A stretch of 63,903 nt of DNA from Planctomycetota bacterium (lineage in GTDB: Bacteria; Planctomycetota; UBA11346). The DNA is taken from the NCBI GenBank assembly GCA_023150565.1, contig JAKLKR010000006.1:1-63903 (forward strand). The letters are read 5' to 3'. The notes under the pieces were generated by a model. The model did not search any database. It saw only the letters and a program-made list of their open reading frames with translations, and had not been told where the DNA came from. Positions 22,944-33,986 of the stretch are shown piece by piece. The translations under genes and the position numbers were made by a program. Position 1 is the stretch's first letter, and the number at the start of each line of letters is the position of its first letter.

Positions 22944-25127
22944 ATGGTCGCCGATTCTCTGCACATCCGGGCCATCCCCACCGGCCGCTGGCTGCGGAGC
23001 CTGGCCTTGGCGGCCCTTGCCGCCTGGTCGTCGGCGGTCGATGCGACCGCCGATGGCTACCGCCTGGAGCTCTGGCGCGCCGGTGCGGCCACCGCCAGCG
23101 TGGTGGTGGATGGCGATGCCGACCAGGACCACCCCGCTGCCCAGGTGCGCCTGCGCCGCTCCGCGGCCGCCGGCGACCGGCGCTGGGAGCTGGAGGTGCA
23201 GCCAGCCCCGGGCTTCGGCGTGCGCTGGGTCGAATTCCCCCGCTTGGCGGTGGACCTGCCCGCGGACGGCGGCGGCGCCCGCCTGGTGGTGCCCCGGCAG
23301 TCGGGCCTGGCCCTGGGCGACCTCGCCGCCCGGCCGCTGCGCGAGGCGCTGCAGCCGCACTACGCCGGCAGCCATCTCTGGCATGGCACCTACGGCACCA
23401 ACAACCAGAGCCTGCAGTGCGTGATGCTCGAGCTGGGCGGCCGCACGCGCATGCTGTGGACGCCCGATCCCGGCATGCAGATCAAGGATTTCGTGGTGGA
23501 CCGCGAGACCGGCACCGCCGCCCTGCGCCTGGTGCTGGCGGTGCGCCACCACCCGGCCGCCGGCGGCGCGGTCGGCACCGCCTGGCGTTCGCCCTATCCC
23601 GTGCTGCTCAGCACCGTGGACGGCACCTGGCAGGCGGCGGCCGAGCGCTACCGCGCCTGGGCCTGGAGCCAGCCCTGGTGCGCCGGCGGCGGCCTGGCCG
23701 CCCGCGTGCGCGCCGGAGACCTGCCGGCCTGGTACCTGCGCAGCCCCTACTGGGCGGTGGCGATCGATCATGGCAACCTGCCCATGCTGCGCGCCCTGCG
23801 CGCCCTGCTGCCGGCGGCCGAGCCGGCGGTGTTCCTCACCCAATGGCAGCGCAACGCCTTCGACCAGCGCCTGCCGGAATTCTTCCCGCCCCGCAACGAG
23901 GCCGGCCACCGGCGCATGAACGAGGCCCAGACCGGGGGCTTCCACCTCTTCCCCTACATCAACTGCCAGAACACCGACTGGCTGGTGGACTGGGCTGCCG
24001 AACCCGGCATGGCCTTCCTGGCCGGGGCGCTGGCGGTGCCCGAGTCGCCCTCGCCGCTGTCAGCGAGCATCGCCGACCGTCATCCGCATGTGCCCGGCTA
24101 CTACGCCTACTGGGGCATCGACCTAGCGCGCACCGACGCCGTGCGCGCCAGACTGCGTGCGGCCTGGAGCGGCCCGCGTGACGAGGCCCTGGTGCGGCGG
24201 CTGCTGGGGCCGGGCTTTCCGGACTACCGCTACCGCATCGACGGCGTCGCCGAGCGCCTGCTCGGCGGCTGGGGGGTGGACATCAAGGCCATCGAGGCGG
24301 TGGTCGCCCGCCGGCCGTTCCGCCCGGTCTGCCGCGCCCATCCGCACTGGGTCGACTACCTGACCGGCCTGGCCACCGCCAGCGCCGCCTATGGCAGCCA
24401 CGGCCTGTACCTCGACGAGACCACCATCCCCACCCTCAACGCCTGCTGGGCCGCCGACCACGGACACCCCCCCGGCCTGGGCGCGGTCCCGATCGCCGCC
24501 ACCCGCGCCATGATCGCCGCGGTGCGCGCGCGCTGCCCGCAACTGGTCCTGGCCGGCGAGGCCATCGGCGAATGGTCGGTGGGCTCGTGCGAGGACCTCC
24601 ACGCCCTGCACCCGACCCTGACCGCCCATCCCGGCCAGCTGCCGCTGTTCCAGCAGGTCTACCATGGCCATATCGCGCTGATGGGCTCGGACATGCCCGA
24701 TGCCGCCCCGGCCGGTGAATTCGCCCACCTGTTCCACCGCCAGCTGCACCTGGGCTTCAAGCCCGGCTTCGCGCGGGTCGAATCCTATCTGCGCCTGGCG
24801 GACCCGCGCTGCGACGCGGGCGTGCGCCAGGCCTTCGTCAACGCGGTGGCCGAGTTGGGCGCGCACATGGAGGACGTCACCCTCGGCCAGCGCCTGGCGG
24901 ACCCCGTCTGGCAGGCGGCGCCGGTGGTCGGCGCCTCGGCCTGGCGCGCCCTGGCGGGCGGGCCGGCGGCGCTGCTGCTGACCAACGCCTCGGCCGGGCC
25001 CCAGCCCATCCGCCTGGCCGGGCTGCCGGCCGGGACCCGCCTGGTGCGGACTGACGCCGCCGCGGATCCGGCGGCGGGGATGACCCTGGCGCCCTGGGCC
25101 TGCGAGGTCTGGCGCATCGAACCCTGA
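22944..25127 (+). CDS. secreted DUF6259-like TIM-barrel protein, probable glycosidase
   Basis: 727 residues. The long N-terminus ends in a Sec-type hydrophobic segment (LALAALAAWSSAVDA). A beta-sandwich (35-215) is followed by a motif I associate with DUF6259 proteins (PYPVLLSTVDGTWQAAAERYRAW) and a barrel with GLYLDETT (Asp491, Glu492) and LVLAGEAIGEW (Glu539) as candidate catalytic acids. A small C-terminal beta domain closes it. The family is related in fold to GH36-type enzymes, with unproven activity. GGGAG 9 nt before ATG 22944 and the fit of the signal peptide support the start; an upstream ATG at 22878 is less likely. It stands alone, 15 nt from the convergent AraC gene. Confidence 0.65.
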   Translation: MVADSLHIRAIPTGRWLRSLALAALAAWSSAVDATADGYRLELWRAGAATASVVVDGDADQDHPAAQVRLRRSAAAGDRRWELEVQPAPGFGVRWVEFPRLAVDLPADGGGARLVVPRQSGLALGDLAARPLREALQPHYAGSHLWHGTYGTNNQSLQCVMLELGGRTRMLWTPDPGMQIKDFVVDRETGTAALRLVLAVRHHPAAGGAVGTAWRSPYPVLLSTVDGTWQAAAERYRAWAWSQPWCAGGGLAARVRAGDLPAWYLRSPYWAVAIDHGNLPMLRALRALLPAAEPAVFLTQWQRNAFDQRLPEFFPPRNEAGHRRMNEAQTGGFHLFPYINCQNTDWLVDWAAEPGMAFLAGALAVPESPSPLSASIADRHPHVPGYYAYWGIDLARTDAVRARLRAAWSGPRDEALVRRLLGPGFPDYRYRIDGVAERLLGGWGVDIKAIEAVVARRPFRPVCRAHPHWVDYLTGLATASAAYGSHGLYLDETTIPTLNACWAADHGHPPGLGAVPIAATRAMIAAVRARCPQLVLAGEAIGEWSVGSCEDLHALHPTLTAHPGQLPLFQQVYHGHIALMGSDMPDAAPAGEFAHLFHRQLHLGFKPGFARVESYLRLADPRCDAGVRQAFVNAVAELGAHMEDVTLGQRLADPVWQAAPVVGASAWRALAGGPAALLLTNASAGPQPIRLAGLPAGTRLVRTDAAADPAAGMTLAPWACEVWRIEP

Positions 25128-25142
25128 CTCGCGCCGCCCGCT

Positions 25143-26006
25143 TCAGCCTTCTGCCAGGCGGTAGGAGTCGGGATCCTGCATGCCGGAACGGTAGTCGCTG
25201 GGGCGGCGGCCGTAGGCGGCGAGGAACTGGTTGGAGAAATGGTGGTAGTTGCGGTAGCCCACCGACTCGGCGATCTCGGCGATGGGGGCGTCGGTGAACA
25301 CCAGCAGGCCGCGCGCGCGGTCGAGGCGCTGGGCGCAGACGTAGGCCTGCGGCGACAGGCCGAGCTGGGTGCGGAACAGGCGCGAGAAGTAGCTCTGATC
25401 CAGGCCGGCACGGCGCGCCAGATGGGCCACGGTGATGGTCTCGCACAGGTTGGCGGCGATGAAGTCGATGGCGTCGCGGATGCGCGGATCGCGCCCCTGG
25501 ATGCGCCCGCTCGATGCCGATCCCACCAGCGCCAGCAGGTACATCATCAGGCCGCCGATGGTGCGGTCCTGCTCGATCTGGTCGCGCGCGGCGAAGGCGT
25601 CCAGCAGCAGGCCGATGCAGCCGTCCACCTGGCTGCGCACCTGGCGGCAGTCGGCGAGTGCCGGCGGGTCGGGGAATCCGGCGGCCGGATTGAGCCAGAC
25701 CTTGATCTGCACCACCCGGCAGGGGGTCTCGGTGTGCGCCGGGAATTCCAGCTGGTGCGCCTGCCCCGGCAGCATGCTCGCCACGCAGCCCTCCACCACC
25801 TCGTAGCGGCGGTCGTCGATGCGCACCCCGCAGCGGCCCTGGCGCAGGTAGAGGAACTGGTGGAAGTCGTGGGTGTGCGGCTCGGTCGAGAGGTTGATGG
25901 AGTTGTCCTGCTCGATCGCCAGCAGCGGACGGCAGAGCACCACGGCCGGTTCGGACGCCATGGGTTCGGATTGGCCGGCGATCGCCCGCCATGTCAAGCG
26001 GCGCAT
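25143..26006 (-). CDS. AraC-family transcriptional regulator
   Basis: 287 residues. The N-terminal cupin sugar-sensing domain (TEPHTHDFHQFLYLRQG, then GCVASMLPGQAHQLEFP) is followed by the C-terminal double helix-turn-helix (about 180-280: ITVAHLARRAGLDQSYFSRLF, shown here as ITVAHLARRAGLD and QSYFSRLF, then IAEIAESVGYRNYHHFSNQF). It is the last gene of the seven-gene operon starting at 33919 and overlaps the upstream oxidoreductase gene by 13 nt if ATG 26006 is used. MASEPAVV at 25961 is an equally plausible start because neither has a good ribosome site. It likely activates its own operon in response to a sugar. Confidence 0.88.
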   Translation of the reverse strand: MRRLTWRAIAGQSEPMASEPAVVLCRPLLAIEQDNSINLSTEPHTHDFHQFLYLRQGRCGVRIDDRRYEVVEGCVASMLPGQAHQLEFPAHTETPCRVVQIKVWLNPAAGFPDPPALADCRQVRSQVDGCIGLLLDAFAARDQIEQDRTIGGLMMYLLALVGSASSGRIQGRDPRIRDAIDFIAANLCETITVAHLARRAGLDQSYFSRLFRTQLGLSPQAYVCAQRLDRARGLLVFTDAPIAEIAESVGYRNYHHFSNQFLAAYGRRPSDYRSGMQDPDSYRLAEG

Positions 26007-27214
26007 GGCGGTCCCGCGGCCCGGGCCCGGGCCAACGCCGCCGCCAGCAGGCGGTAGCGGGTCAGCGCCAGGGCGCGGTCGCCGGCGTCGGGCGGCGCGT
26101 CCAGGCCGGCGAGGAAGCCGGCGAGCACGCGCGCGAAGTGCTCTTCATGGCCGCTGCGGTCATGCGGCACCAGGCGCAGCGTCCCGTCGCCGTCCTCCAG
26201 GGTGGCGCCGGCGGCCTCGGCCCAGGCGCGCAGGCGGGCGGCGCAGGGGGGCCGGGACGCGGCCGGATGGACCTCCAGCCTGCAGCCGCGGGCATCCCCC
26301 GCCAGCTCCAGCCGGCAGGCGCTGCCCTGGAAGCCGGCGCGGTGGGCGTCCCCGTGTGGCGAACCCAGCCGCCATTCCGCCCGCACCCGCGCGCGCAGGC
26401 CGCGGCAGGAGAACTCCAGCTCGCCGTTGGCCAGCAGTTCGAGGACGCCGTCGCGCACCCGCCCGGCCAGGGCGGCCGGGATGTCCTGGTTGGTGATGGC
26501 GCGGAAGTCGCCGCCCCCGACCGCGGTGCTCCAACGCCTGGCCGCATGCAGGACCGGGGTGTCGGCCGCACCGCAGCCTGCCAGCAGCAGGGCGCGATCG
26601 ACCAGGTGGGTGGTGACGTCGACCAGGCCCTCGCCCTGCTCGCCGGTGTCGAAGTACCAGGCCGGCCGGACCAGGGGCGCGCCGTCGACGGTCTTGGCCA
26701 GGTGGTGCACCGATTCCAGGCTCAGGGCCGGCCCTTCGCCGGTGGGATCACCGCATAGCTCGCGGCAGGCGGCCAGGCGGTCGAACAGCCGCGCCCACGG
26801 CTCGTGGCGCTCGGTCATCAGGTCGGCCCAGTGCGCCGCCGATCCGGCGATGGCCTCCAGATCGGCGAGGTCCTCCGGCTCCACCACCCAGGGCTTGTCC
26901 GCCAGCACATGCACCCCGGCCTCGACCAGGGCGCGGATGCGCCGCAGCTTGCCGCGGTTGCGCCCGGCCAGCACCGCCACCTGGGCGCGGCCGTCGGCGA
27001 GCAGGGCGGCGAGGGGATCGTCGCAGGGCCGCCAGTCGATGCGCCAGCCGGCGCCCTGGTGGTTGAAGCGCGCCACCAGGGCGAGGAAGCGGCGCAGGTC
27101 GGGACCGTCGGGGGCGTAGACCGGCACCACCGGATCGAGCCCCGGGTTCGGCCGGCGCAGGGGCAGGGCGGCGTGGAAATGCCCGGGTTCGAGGATGGCG
27201 AGGGTGCGGGCCAT
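25994..27214 (-). CDS. Gfo/Idh/MocA oxidoreductase with Oxidoreduct_C-type C-terminal domain
   Basis: 406 residues. The N-terminus ARTLAILEPGHFHAALPLRR followed by VPVYAPDGPDLRRFLALVARFN is characteristic of the putative-oxidoreductase group with the PF16490 C-terminal domain rather than the usual GxGxxG opening. The catalytic EKP is replaced by ADKPWVVEPEDL (Lys retained). SVHHLAKTVDGAPLVRPAWYFDT and DVTTHLVDRALLLAG lie in the substrate domain. It starts 8 nt after the stop of the esterase gene and has no clear Shine-Dalgarno. The substrate is unknown; membership of the operon points to sugar or uronate chemistry. Confidence 0.8.
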   Translation of the reverse strand: MARTLAILEPGHFHAALPLRRPNPGLDPVVPVYAPDGPDLRRFLALVARFNHQGAGWRIDWRPCDDPLAALLADGRAQVAVLAGRNRGKLRRIRALVEAGVHVLADKPWVVEPEDLADLEAIAGSAAHWADLMTERHEPWARLFDRLAACRELCGDPTGEGPALSLESVHHLAKTVDGAPLVRPAWYFDTGEQGEGLVDVTTHLVDRALLLAGCGAADTPVLHAARRWSTAVGGGDFRAITNQDIPAALAGRVRDGVLELLANGELEFSCRGLRARVRAEWRLGSPHGDAHRAGFQGSACRLELAGDARGCRLEVHPAASRPPCAARLRAWAEAAGATLEDGDGTLRLVPHDRSGHEEHFARVLAGFLAGLDAPPDAGDRALALTRYRLLAAALARARAAGPPCAA

Positions 27215-27221
27215 GGCCGGT

Positions 27222-28397
27222 TCAGTCCGCCGCCAGGGCGGCGGCGAGGAAGTCGAAGGCGGCGGCGGTGGCGCTGACATGGCCGCCGGCATGCGGGATC
27301 CAGGCCAGGCGCTCGGGGATGCCCAGCCGGCGATAGTGCCCGCGCGCCTCCGCCACCTCGCGCTCGGCGCGTTCGAAGTCGACCGAGGTGTCCTGCTCGC
27401 CGGCCTCGACCGCGAACCAGCGTGGCGCGGTCAGCGAGATGAGATCGGCGTCCTGGAAGTGGGAGACGATGTTGGGCAGGAACTTGTCCTCCTCCATCGA
27501 CTCCAGGTAGCAGCGGGCGCGGTGCGGGCCGATCAGCTTGTCGAGGCGGCGGTTGACATAGGCGCTCGCCACCGAGGCCCGCACCCGCAGGTCGAGCGCA
27601 GGCAGGAACAGCGCGCTCTGCCCGCCCTGCGACAGCCCGTACATGCCGATGCGCCCGGGCGTCGCGCCCTCGGCCAGCAGCAGGTCGACGGCGCGCGACG
27701 AGGCCATCATGTCGAGGCCGAAAAGCGTGCCGCCGCCCATCACCGCCAGACGGTGCAGGCGGTTCTTGGCGTGATGGGTCATCCACGTCTCGCCCGGCAG
27801 CGAGGTGACCATGGCCTCGGCGCGGCCGTAACCGGTGGGATGGCAGGGCAGGACCACGCGGTAGCCGCGGCGCATCGCCCGCAGGCCCAGGCTGCGGCTG
27901 CTGTAGTCCTCGCCATTGGCGCCGGCGACCAGGCCGTAGCTGCCCTCGGGAGTGCCGCCGTAGCCATGCTGCACCACCAGGCCGGCGCCGTGGCCGCCGC
28001 CCGCCGGGGTGGCGAGCAGGCAGTAGGTCTCGACCCCGGGCACCGCCTCGTACCACAGCCGCTCCACCAGCCCGTCGCCGTCGCGGTACACGGTCTCGCG
28101 CTCCAGCGCGGCCCATGCCGGGCGCTGGGCGGGATCGGTCCAGAAGCCGAGGGATTCCTGCAGCAGGCGGCGCATCGGCGCCACCGATGCCAGGTAGGCG
28201 GCAGGCGAGGCGTAGTCGCGCCGCCAACGTCCGGCGCGGCCGGCGTCGAGCTGGCGCAGGCGCTCGCGCAGGAAGCGTTCGTAGGAGCCATGCACCCGTC
28301 GGCGGCGGCGGTCGAGCCCGGCCAGGTCGCAGGCGGGCAGCTGGTCGGGGCCGGGGTGGGCCTCGTGCGGATGGCGGACGGCTGGATCGGGATTCAC
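27222..28397 (-). CDS. alpha/beta hydrolase, acetyl-xylan-esterase-like
   Basis: 391 residues, no signal peptide. A helical N-terminal region (25-90) precedes an alpha/beta hydrolase domain: GLVVQHGYGGTPEGSYG supplies the oxyanion loop, GMYGLSQGGQSALF the nucleophilic elbow with Ser in GLSQGG, AVEAGEQDTSVDF a candidate acid and IPHAGGH the His. Large size and position in a glycan operon fit a deacetylase of imported oligosaccharides, but this is inference. Translation starts with GTG 28397, overlapping the GH36-like stop by 4 nt, so its expression depends on that gene. Confidence 0.78.
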   Translation of the reverse strand: MNPDPAVRHPHEAHPGPDQLPACDLAGLDRRRRRVHGSYERFLRERLRQLDAGRAGRWRRDYASPAAYLASVAPMRRLLQESLGFWTDPAQRPAWAALERETVYRDGDGLVERLWYEAVPGVETYCLLATPAGGGHGAGLVVQHGYGGTPEGSYGLVAGANGEDYSSRSLGLRAMRRGYRVVLPCHPTGYGRAEAMVTSLPGETWMTHHAKNRLHRLAVMGGGTLFGLDMMASSRAVDLLLAEGATPGRIGMYGLSQGGQSALFLPALDLRVRASVASAYVNRRLDKLIGPHRARCYLESMEEDKFLPNIVSHFQDADLISLTAPRWFAVEAGEQDTSVDFERAEREVAEARGHYRRLGIPERLAWIPHAGGHVSATAAAFDFLAAALAAD

Positions 28398-30643
28398 GTC
28401 AGCTCCACATGCGCATCGCCGCGGCACTCGCCGCGCAGGATCCAATTGCCCTGCCCCTCGACCACCTCCAGGCCGGCGATGGCGCCGTCCTGCGCCACCG
28501 CCTGCGGCCGGCGCGCCAGCCGCAGCTCCAGCGGACCGGCATGGCGCAGGTCCACCGCCAGGCCGCCGCCCGCCAGGCGCCGGGCCGCGACCACCTCGTG
28601 GTCGGCGTCGAGCACCGCCTGGGCGCCGGCGGCGGCGATGGTGTACAGCCGGGCGCCGTGCGCCGGCACCTCGACCGATTCCAGCTCCGTCGCCGGCACC
28701 GTCTCGCCGCTCCACACCGCGGTGGCCAGCCAGTCGCCGGCGGGCAGGCCGAGGTCGGCCATCGACACCCCGCGCCGCGCCGGGGCCTCGCCGAGGTTGA
28801 ACAGCGCCACCGTGCGCACCGCCAGGCCCTCGGCGGCGCGGTCGCGCGAGAACCACGGCCCCGGCAGCCACCACACCAGCGGCGGCTCGTCGCCGGCGCG
28901 GAAGTCGTAGCGGGCGAAGCGCACCTCGCCGCCGTTGTCGAGGCAGGCGAGGGATTTGCGCAGCCAGCGGAAGCGCGGGTGGGCCTCCTTGCCGTCGAGC
29001 CAGCCGCCCACCTCGCAGAGCGTGCGCGAGATCAGGCAGAAGGTGGTCCAGCACAGCATCTCGTTCTCGCTGAGATGCTCGAACAGGCACACCGCGTCGC
29101 TGTTGGGCACGCTCAGGTCGCCGCTGCGGGTGGCGATGCAGGCCGCGCCCCACTGCAGGCAGATGCGCATGTGCTCCCACTCGCCGCTGCCGATGTCGAT
29201 GCCGTAGCGGTAGTTGTCGATCCAGCGGCCGAGGAAGGGGTCGCCCATGCCGATGTCGCAGCCGGTCTGCACGAAGGCGGCGGCGGGCAGGCGGCGGCGC
29301 AGCTCGCCGAACCACCAGGCGCGCCACTCGCCGCCGGTGCGCTCCTCGCCCTCGAGCAGGTCGTGGCGGTCCTCGAACACGTAGCTCCAGAAGTCGAGCT
29401 TTACCCCGCCCAGGCCGGGAGCGGCGACCAGGCGGTCGAGGGCGCGTACCAGGTACTCGCGCACATCGGCCCGGCTGATATCGAGGATGCGGCGCTTGGG
29501 CACCCGATAGGAATAGTCGAGGAACCAGTCCGGTCGGTCGCGCACCAGCGGCGCCTCGGCCGGCACCCACAGCCCGATCCACAGCGCCGGCTCCAGGCCC
29601 TGGGCGCGCACCTGCGCGCAGAAGCCGTCGAGGCCGTCGGGGAAGAGGCGGCGGTCGACCCCGTCGCCGGGCTCCCAGGCGGCGCCGATGCCGTGCGCCA
29701 CCTGCATTGACTGCGCCCCCGCCGCCCAGCCGTCATCGACCTGCAGCCAGGCCACGGTGGGCAGGTGGCGGCGCAGGACGGCGGCCTGGCGCAGCAGCCG
29801 GTCCTGGTCGATGTCGCGGAACACCCCGGCGTTCCAGCTGCCCCAGGTGGCGGCATGGCGGTTGACGCTGCGGCGCAGGGCTGGACCCAGGGCGGTGCGC
29901 AGGGCGGCGACATAGCCGGCGAAGGCCTCGCCGATGCCGGTGGTCGGGACGCGGCCGAGGTGCCAGACGTCTTCGGGCAACGCCTCGCCCGGGGCGAGCA
30001 CGCGCGCGCCCACCGCCTTGCAGGTCGAGAGCACGCTCCAGCGCAGCCGCCCGGCGACGTGGGTCAGCACATGCCCGGTGCAGAACACCTCCTGCGCCAG
30101 CGGGCCGAAGGCCAGCCCGCGGTCGTGCGCGCGGTTGCCCAGCAGCAGGCCGGGGAAGGGCTGGTAGGGCGACACCCCGATGCGCTCGTGCACCGTGCCG
30201 GGATCGCACCAGCGGTTGCCCGCCACCTGGTCGAAGCCGCTGTCGCCCAGGGCGCTGGCATCGCGCACCGCCGCCACCGGGATGGTCATGCGGCCGTAGA
30301 TGCGCGGGTTCTCGGTGTGGTAGAACCAGTCCCCGGCGCGCTCGCCGCCCAGGTCGATGCCGTCGAGGCGCAGGGCGGTCTCGACCAGGCGCACGCGGTG
30401 GCTGGCGCGGCTGGCCAGCCGGCGACGCCAGCGCAGGGTGCCGTCGGCGCCCGGCTCCAGCAGGTGCTCCTCCACCACCCCGCAGGGATAGGCCACGCGC
30501 AGCCCCGCCCCGCCGCCGGCGGGCATCGCGCTGGCCACGCCCTCCTCCTCGCGCACGGTGGTGCGCAGGTGGAAGGAGGCCGTGAGCTGCGCGCTGCCGG
30601 TGGCGGCGCGCAGGGTGGCGAGGAAGGCGGTCATGGCGGTCAT
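28394..30643 (-). CDS. GH36-like alpha-galactosidase superfamily enzyme
   Basis: 749 residues, no signal peptide. An N-terminal beta-sandwich (20-250) precedes a TIM barrel with AWLQVDDGW (near 300), GLEPALWIGLWVPAEAPL and GGVKLDFWSY, where Asp417 is the expected GH-D nucleophile (KxDF). DNYRYGIDIG (476-484) is a candidate site for the acid/base. A C-terminal beta domain (610-749) follows. GH-D enzymes cleave alpha-galactosides or related sugars; exact specificity is unclear. It is probably cytoplasmic, acting on imported oligosaccharides. Both ends are coupled to neighbours by 4-nt overlaps (30640-30643 and 28394-28397). Confidence 0.82.
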   Translation of the reverse strand: MTAMTAFLATLRAATGSAQLTASFHLRTTVREEEGVASAMPAGGGAGLRVAYPCGVVEEHLLEPGADGTLRWRRRLASRASHRVRLVETALRLDGIDLGGERAGDWFYHTENPRIYGRMTIPVAAVRDASALGDSGFDQVAGNRWCDPGTVHERIGVSPYQPFPGLLLGNRAHDRGLAFGPLAQEVFCTGHVLTHVAGRLRWSVLSTCKAVGARVLAPGEALPEDVWHLGRVPTTGIGEAFAGYVAALRTALGPALRRSVNRHAATWGSWNAGVFRDIDQDRLLRQAAVLRRHLPTVAWLQVDDGWAAGAQSMQVAHGIGAAWEPGDGVDRRLFPDGLDGFCAQVRAQGLEPALWIGLWVPAEAPLVRDRPDWFLDYSYRVPKRRILDISRADVREYLVRALDRLVAAPGLGGVKLDFWSYVFEDRHDLLEGEERTGGEWRAWWFGELRRRLPAAAFVQTGCDIGMGDPFLGRWIDNYRYGIDIGSGEWEHMRICLQWGAACIATRSGDLSVPNSDAVCLFEHLSENEMLCWTTFCLISRTLCEVGGWLDGKEAHPRFRWLRKSLACLDNGGEVRFARYDFRAGDEPPLVWWLPGPWFSRDRAAEGLAVRTVALFNLGEAPARRGVSMADLGLPAGDWLATAVWSGETVPATELESVEVPAHGARLYTIAAAGAQAVLDADHEVVAARRLAGGGLAVDLRHAGPLELRLARRPQAVAQDGAIAGLEVVEGQGNWILRGECRGDAHVELT

Positions 30644-31416
30644 CCCTGGGTGATGCGGTCGAGGAAGGCGGTCAGCACGGTGAAGGCCTCGCGCTGCGGT
30701 CGGCGCACCACGTCGTAGAAGAAGCCGTGCTCGGCGTCGGCGAACTCGTGGCGCTCGGCCGCCACCCCGCTGGCGCGCAGGCGGGCCACCAGCTCCTCGC
30801 CGTGGCGGCGCGGGAACATGTGCTCGTTGGCGCCATCCAGCAGCAGCAGCGGCAGGACGTGCGGCCCGGCCAGGCGCAGCAGCGACTGGGCGGCGTAGGC
30901 GGCGGGGTCGCGTTCCCATGGCACCCCGACGATGTCCTGCATCGAGCGCCAGATGGGCGGGAAGATCTCATCCCACGGCTCGAAGGATGCCGGCGCCGAG
31001 GCCAGCACCGCCGCCGCCGGCGGGACCCAGCCCGCGCCATGGTCGCGCGCCCCGTCGAAGGCCAGCAGGCCGGCCAGGTGGCCACCCGCCGAGCTGCCGT
31101 ACGCCACCACCGGCAGCGGTCCCGCCACCTCGGCCACGGCGGCGCGGAACAGGCGGTAGCCCTCGGCCACATCCGCGCGCTGCTCGCCGATGCGGGTGCC
31201 TTCCAGGCGGTAGTCGGTCGAGCCGCAGATGTGGCCGCGCTCGCGCAGGGCGATCATCAGGCGCAGGAGCTGATCGCGGCGGCCGGACCGCCAGCCGCCG
31301 CCATGGACCATGAATACCGCCGGTGCGCGCACCGGCCCGGCCGGCAGCAGCAGGTCGAGCATGCGCCCCTCGCGGGGCGGATCGTCGAAGCACAGGGTGG
31401 TGTAGCGGTAGGGCAT
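30640..31416 (-). CDS. BD-FAE/HSL-like alpha/beta hydrolase (esterase)
   Basis: 258 residues, cytoplasmic. AVFMVHGGGWRSGRRDQ gives the HGGG oxyanion loop, VVAYGSSAGGHLAGLLAFDG the GxSxG elbow (Ser in GSSAGG), LLLLDGANEHMFP the acid region and ADAEHGFFYD the catalytic His. Members of this bacterial feruloyl/acetyl esterase-like group remove acyl groups from sugars. It sits between the enolase-superfamily and GH36-like genes, 9 nt after the former and overlapping the latter by 4 nt (ATGA). A second, unrelated esterase follows in the same operon, so the substrate is probably multiply acylated. Confidence 0.82.
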   Translation of the reverse strand: MPYRYTTLCFDDPPREGRMLDLLLPAGPVRAPAVFMVHGGGWRSGRRDQLLRLMIALRERGHICGSTDYRLEGTRIGEQRADVAEGYRLFRAAVAEVAGPLPVVAYGSSAGGHLAGLLAFDGARDHGAGWVPPAAAVLASAPASFEPWDEIFPPIWRSMQDIVGVPWERDPAAYAAQSLLRLAGPHVLPLLLLDGANEHMFPRRHGEELVARLRASGVAAERHEFADAEHGFFYDVVRRPQREAFTVLTAFLDRITQG

Positions 31417-31425
31417 CGGGTCAGG

Positions 31426-32736
<1,311 letters not shown>

Positions 32737-32740
32737 GGCG

Positions 32741-33919
32741 TCAGGCGTGGCGGAAGCTGTGGGCGAGGTCGAGGCGCGCGCCGGTGGCGGCCTTGGCTGG
32801 CGGTGGCGCCGCGCTGCGCGCCGCCAGCTCGCGCTCGATGGCGCCGGCGTCAACCGGCAGGTCGATCCAGGCGCCGTCCGACCAGGCGGACAGCAGCATG
32901 GCGTTGGACAGCTCCAGGCTGTTGCCGGCCTCGGCGCCGGGGGCGAGCAGCGGCTCGCCGTGCAGCACCGCGCGCGCGAAGTTGGCCACCGCCGCCTTGT
33001 TGTAGCCCTCGTCGGCCTCGACCGGGATGGGGATGCGCCAGTGCTCGGGCTCGGCGAAGCCGGGGGTGGCGGGATCGTCGCTGAACTCGCGCACCCCGCG
33101 CCGGGTGCGCCAGAACACCAGCTGGCGGTCCTCGTACACCAGCTTGCCGCGGTCCCCGGCCAGCTCGAGGCGGTCGGTGCCCGGCGCCTCGCCGGTGCTG
33201 GTGGTGAACACCCCGGTGGCGCCCGAGGGGTATTCCAGCAGGGCGGTGGCCTCGTCCTCGACCTCGATGCGGTGGTGGCGGCCGAAGCCGCAGCGCGCGC
33301 TCAGCCGCGCCGGCATGCCGGCGATCCACTGCAGCAGGTCGAGGGTGTGCGGCGCCTGGTTGATCAGCACCCCGCCGCCCTCGCCGGCCCAGGTGCCGCG
33401 CCAGCCGGCGCTGTCGTAGTAGCTCTGCGGACGGAACCAGCGGGTGGCGGTCCACGACACCCGGCGCAGCTCGCCCAGCTCGCCGCCGGCCACCAGCTCG
33501 CGGATGGTGCGGTAGCTGCGGAACGCGCGCATGCTGAACATCGCCCCGTAGACCACCCCGGCGGCGGCGGCCGCCGCCGCCATCGCCCGCGCCTGGCCGG
33601 CATGCACCGCCACCGGCTTCTCGACCAGGGCGTGCACGCCGGCGGCGGCGGCGGCGAGCACCGCCGCGGCATGGCCGGGATGGGGCACCGCCACCAGCAC
33701 CGCGTCGACCGCGCCGCTGGCGAGCATGCGCTGGTAGTCGTCGAAAACCTGCACGCCGGCACCAACCTGGGAGCGCACCGCCGCCTGGCGCGCCGGATCC
33801 GGGCTGCACTCGCACACCGCGGCCAGGGTCACCTCTGCCACCTCGTCGCGCAGCAGGTAGCCGGCGTGGTGGCTGCCGGCGTTGCCCATGCCCAGGATCC
33901 CGATGCGCAGCTGCGCCAT
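32741..33919 (-). CDS. Gfo/Idh/MocA-family oxidoreductase
   Basis: 392 residues. The Rossmann domain [27 protein letters not shown], catalytic ALVEKPVAV (Lys near 95), then [16 protein letters not shown] with the substrate-domain His. A typical sugar dehydrogenase of unknown specificity, first gene of the seven-gene operon running to 25143. GGAG 8 nt before ATG 33919 supports the start. It differs clearly from the paralogous pair at 11538 and 20849. Expression likely comes from the divergent region with the nested hairpin at 33987-34047. Confidence 0.88.
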   Translation of the reverse strand: MAQLRIGILGMGNAGSHHAGYLLRDEVAEVTLAAVCECSPDPARQAAVRSQVGAGVQVFDDYQRMLASGAVDAVLVAVPHPGHAAAVLAAAAAGVHALVEKPVAVHAGQARAMAAAAAAAGVVYGAMFSMRAFRSYRTIRELVAGGELGELRRVSWTATRWFRPQSYYDSAGWRGTWAGEGGGVLINQAPHTLDLLQWIAGMPARLSARCGFGRHHRIEVEDEATALLEYPSGATGVFTTSTGEAPGTDRLELAGDRGKLVYEDRQLVFWRTRRGVREFSDDPATPGFAEPEHWRIPIPVEADEGYNKAAVANFARAVLHGEPLLAPGAEAGNSLELSNAMLLSAWSDGAWIDLPVDAGAIERELAARSAAPPPAKAATGARLDLAHSFRHA

Positions 33920-33986
33920 GGCTGTCTCCGTGCCCGCGATGGTGCCCGGCGCGCGTACAGTCCGCCATCCAGCCGTGGGTCGCACG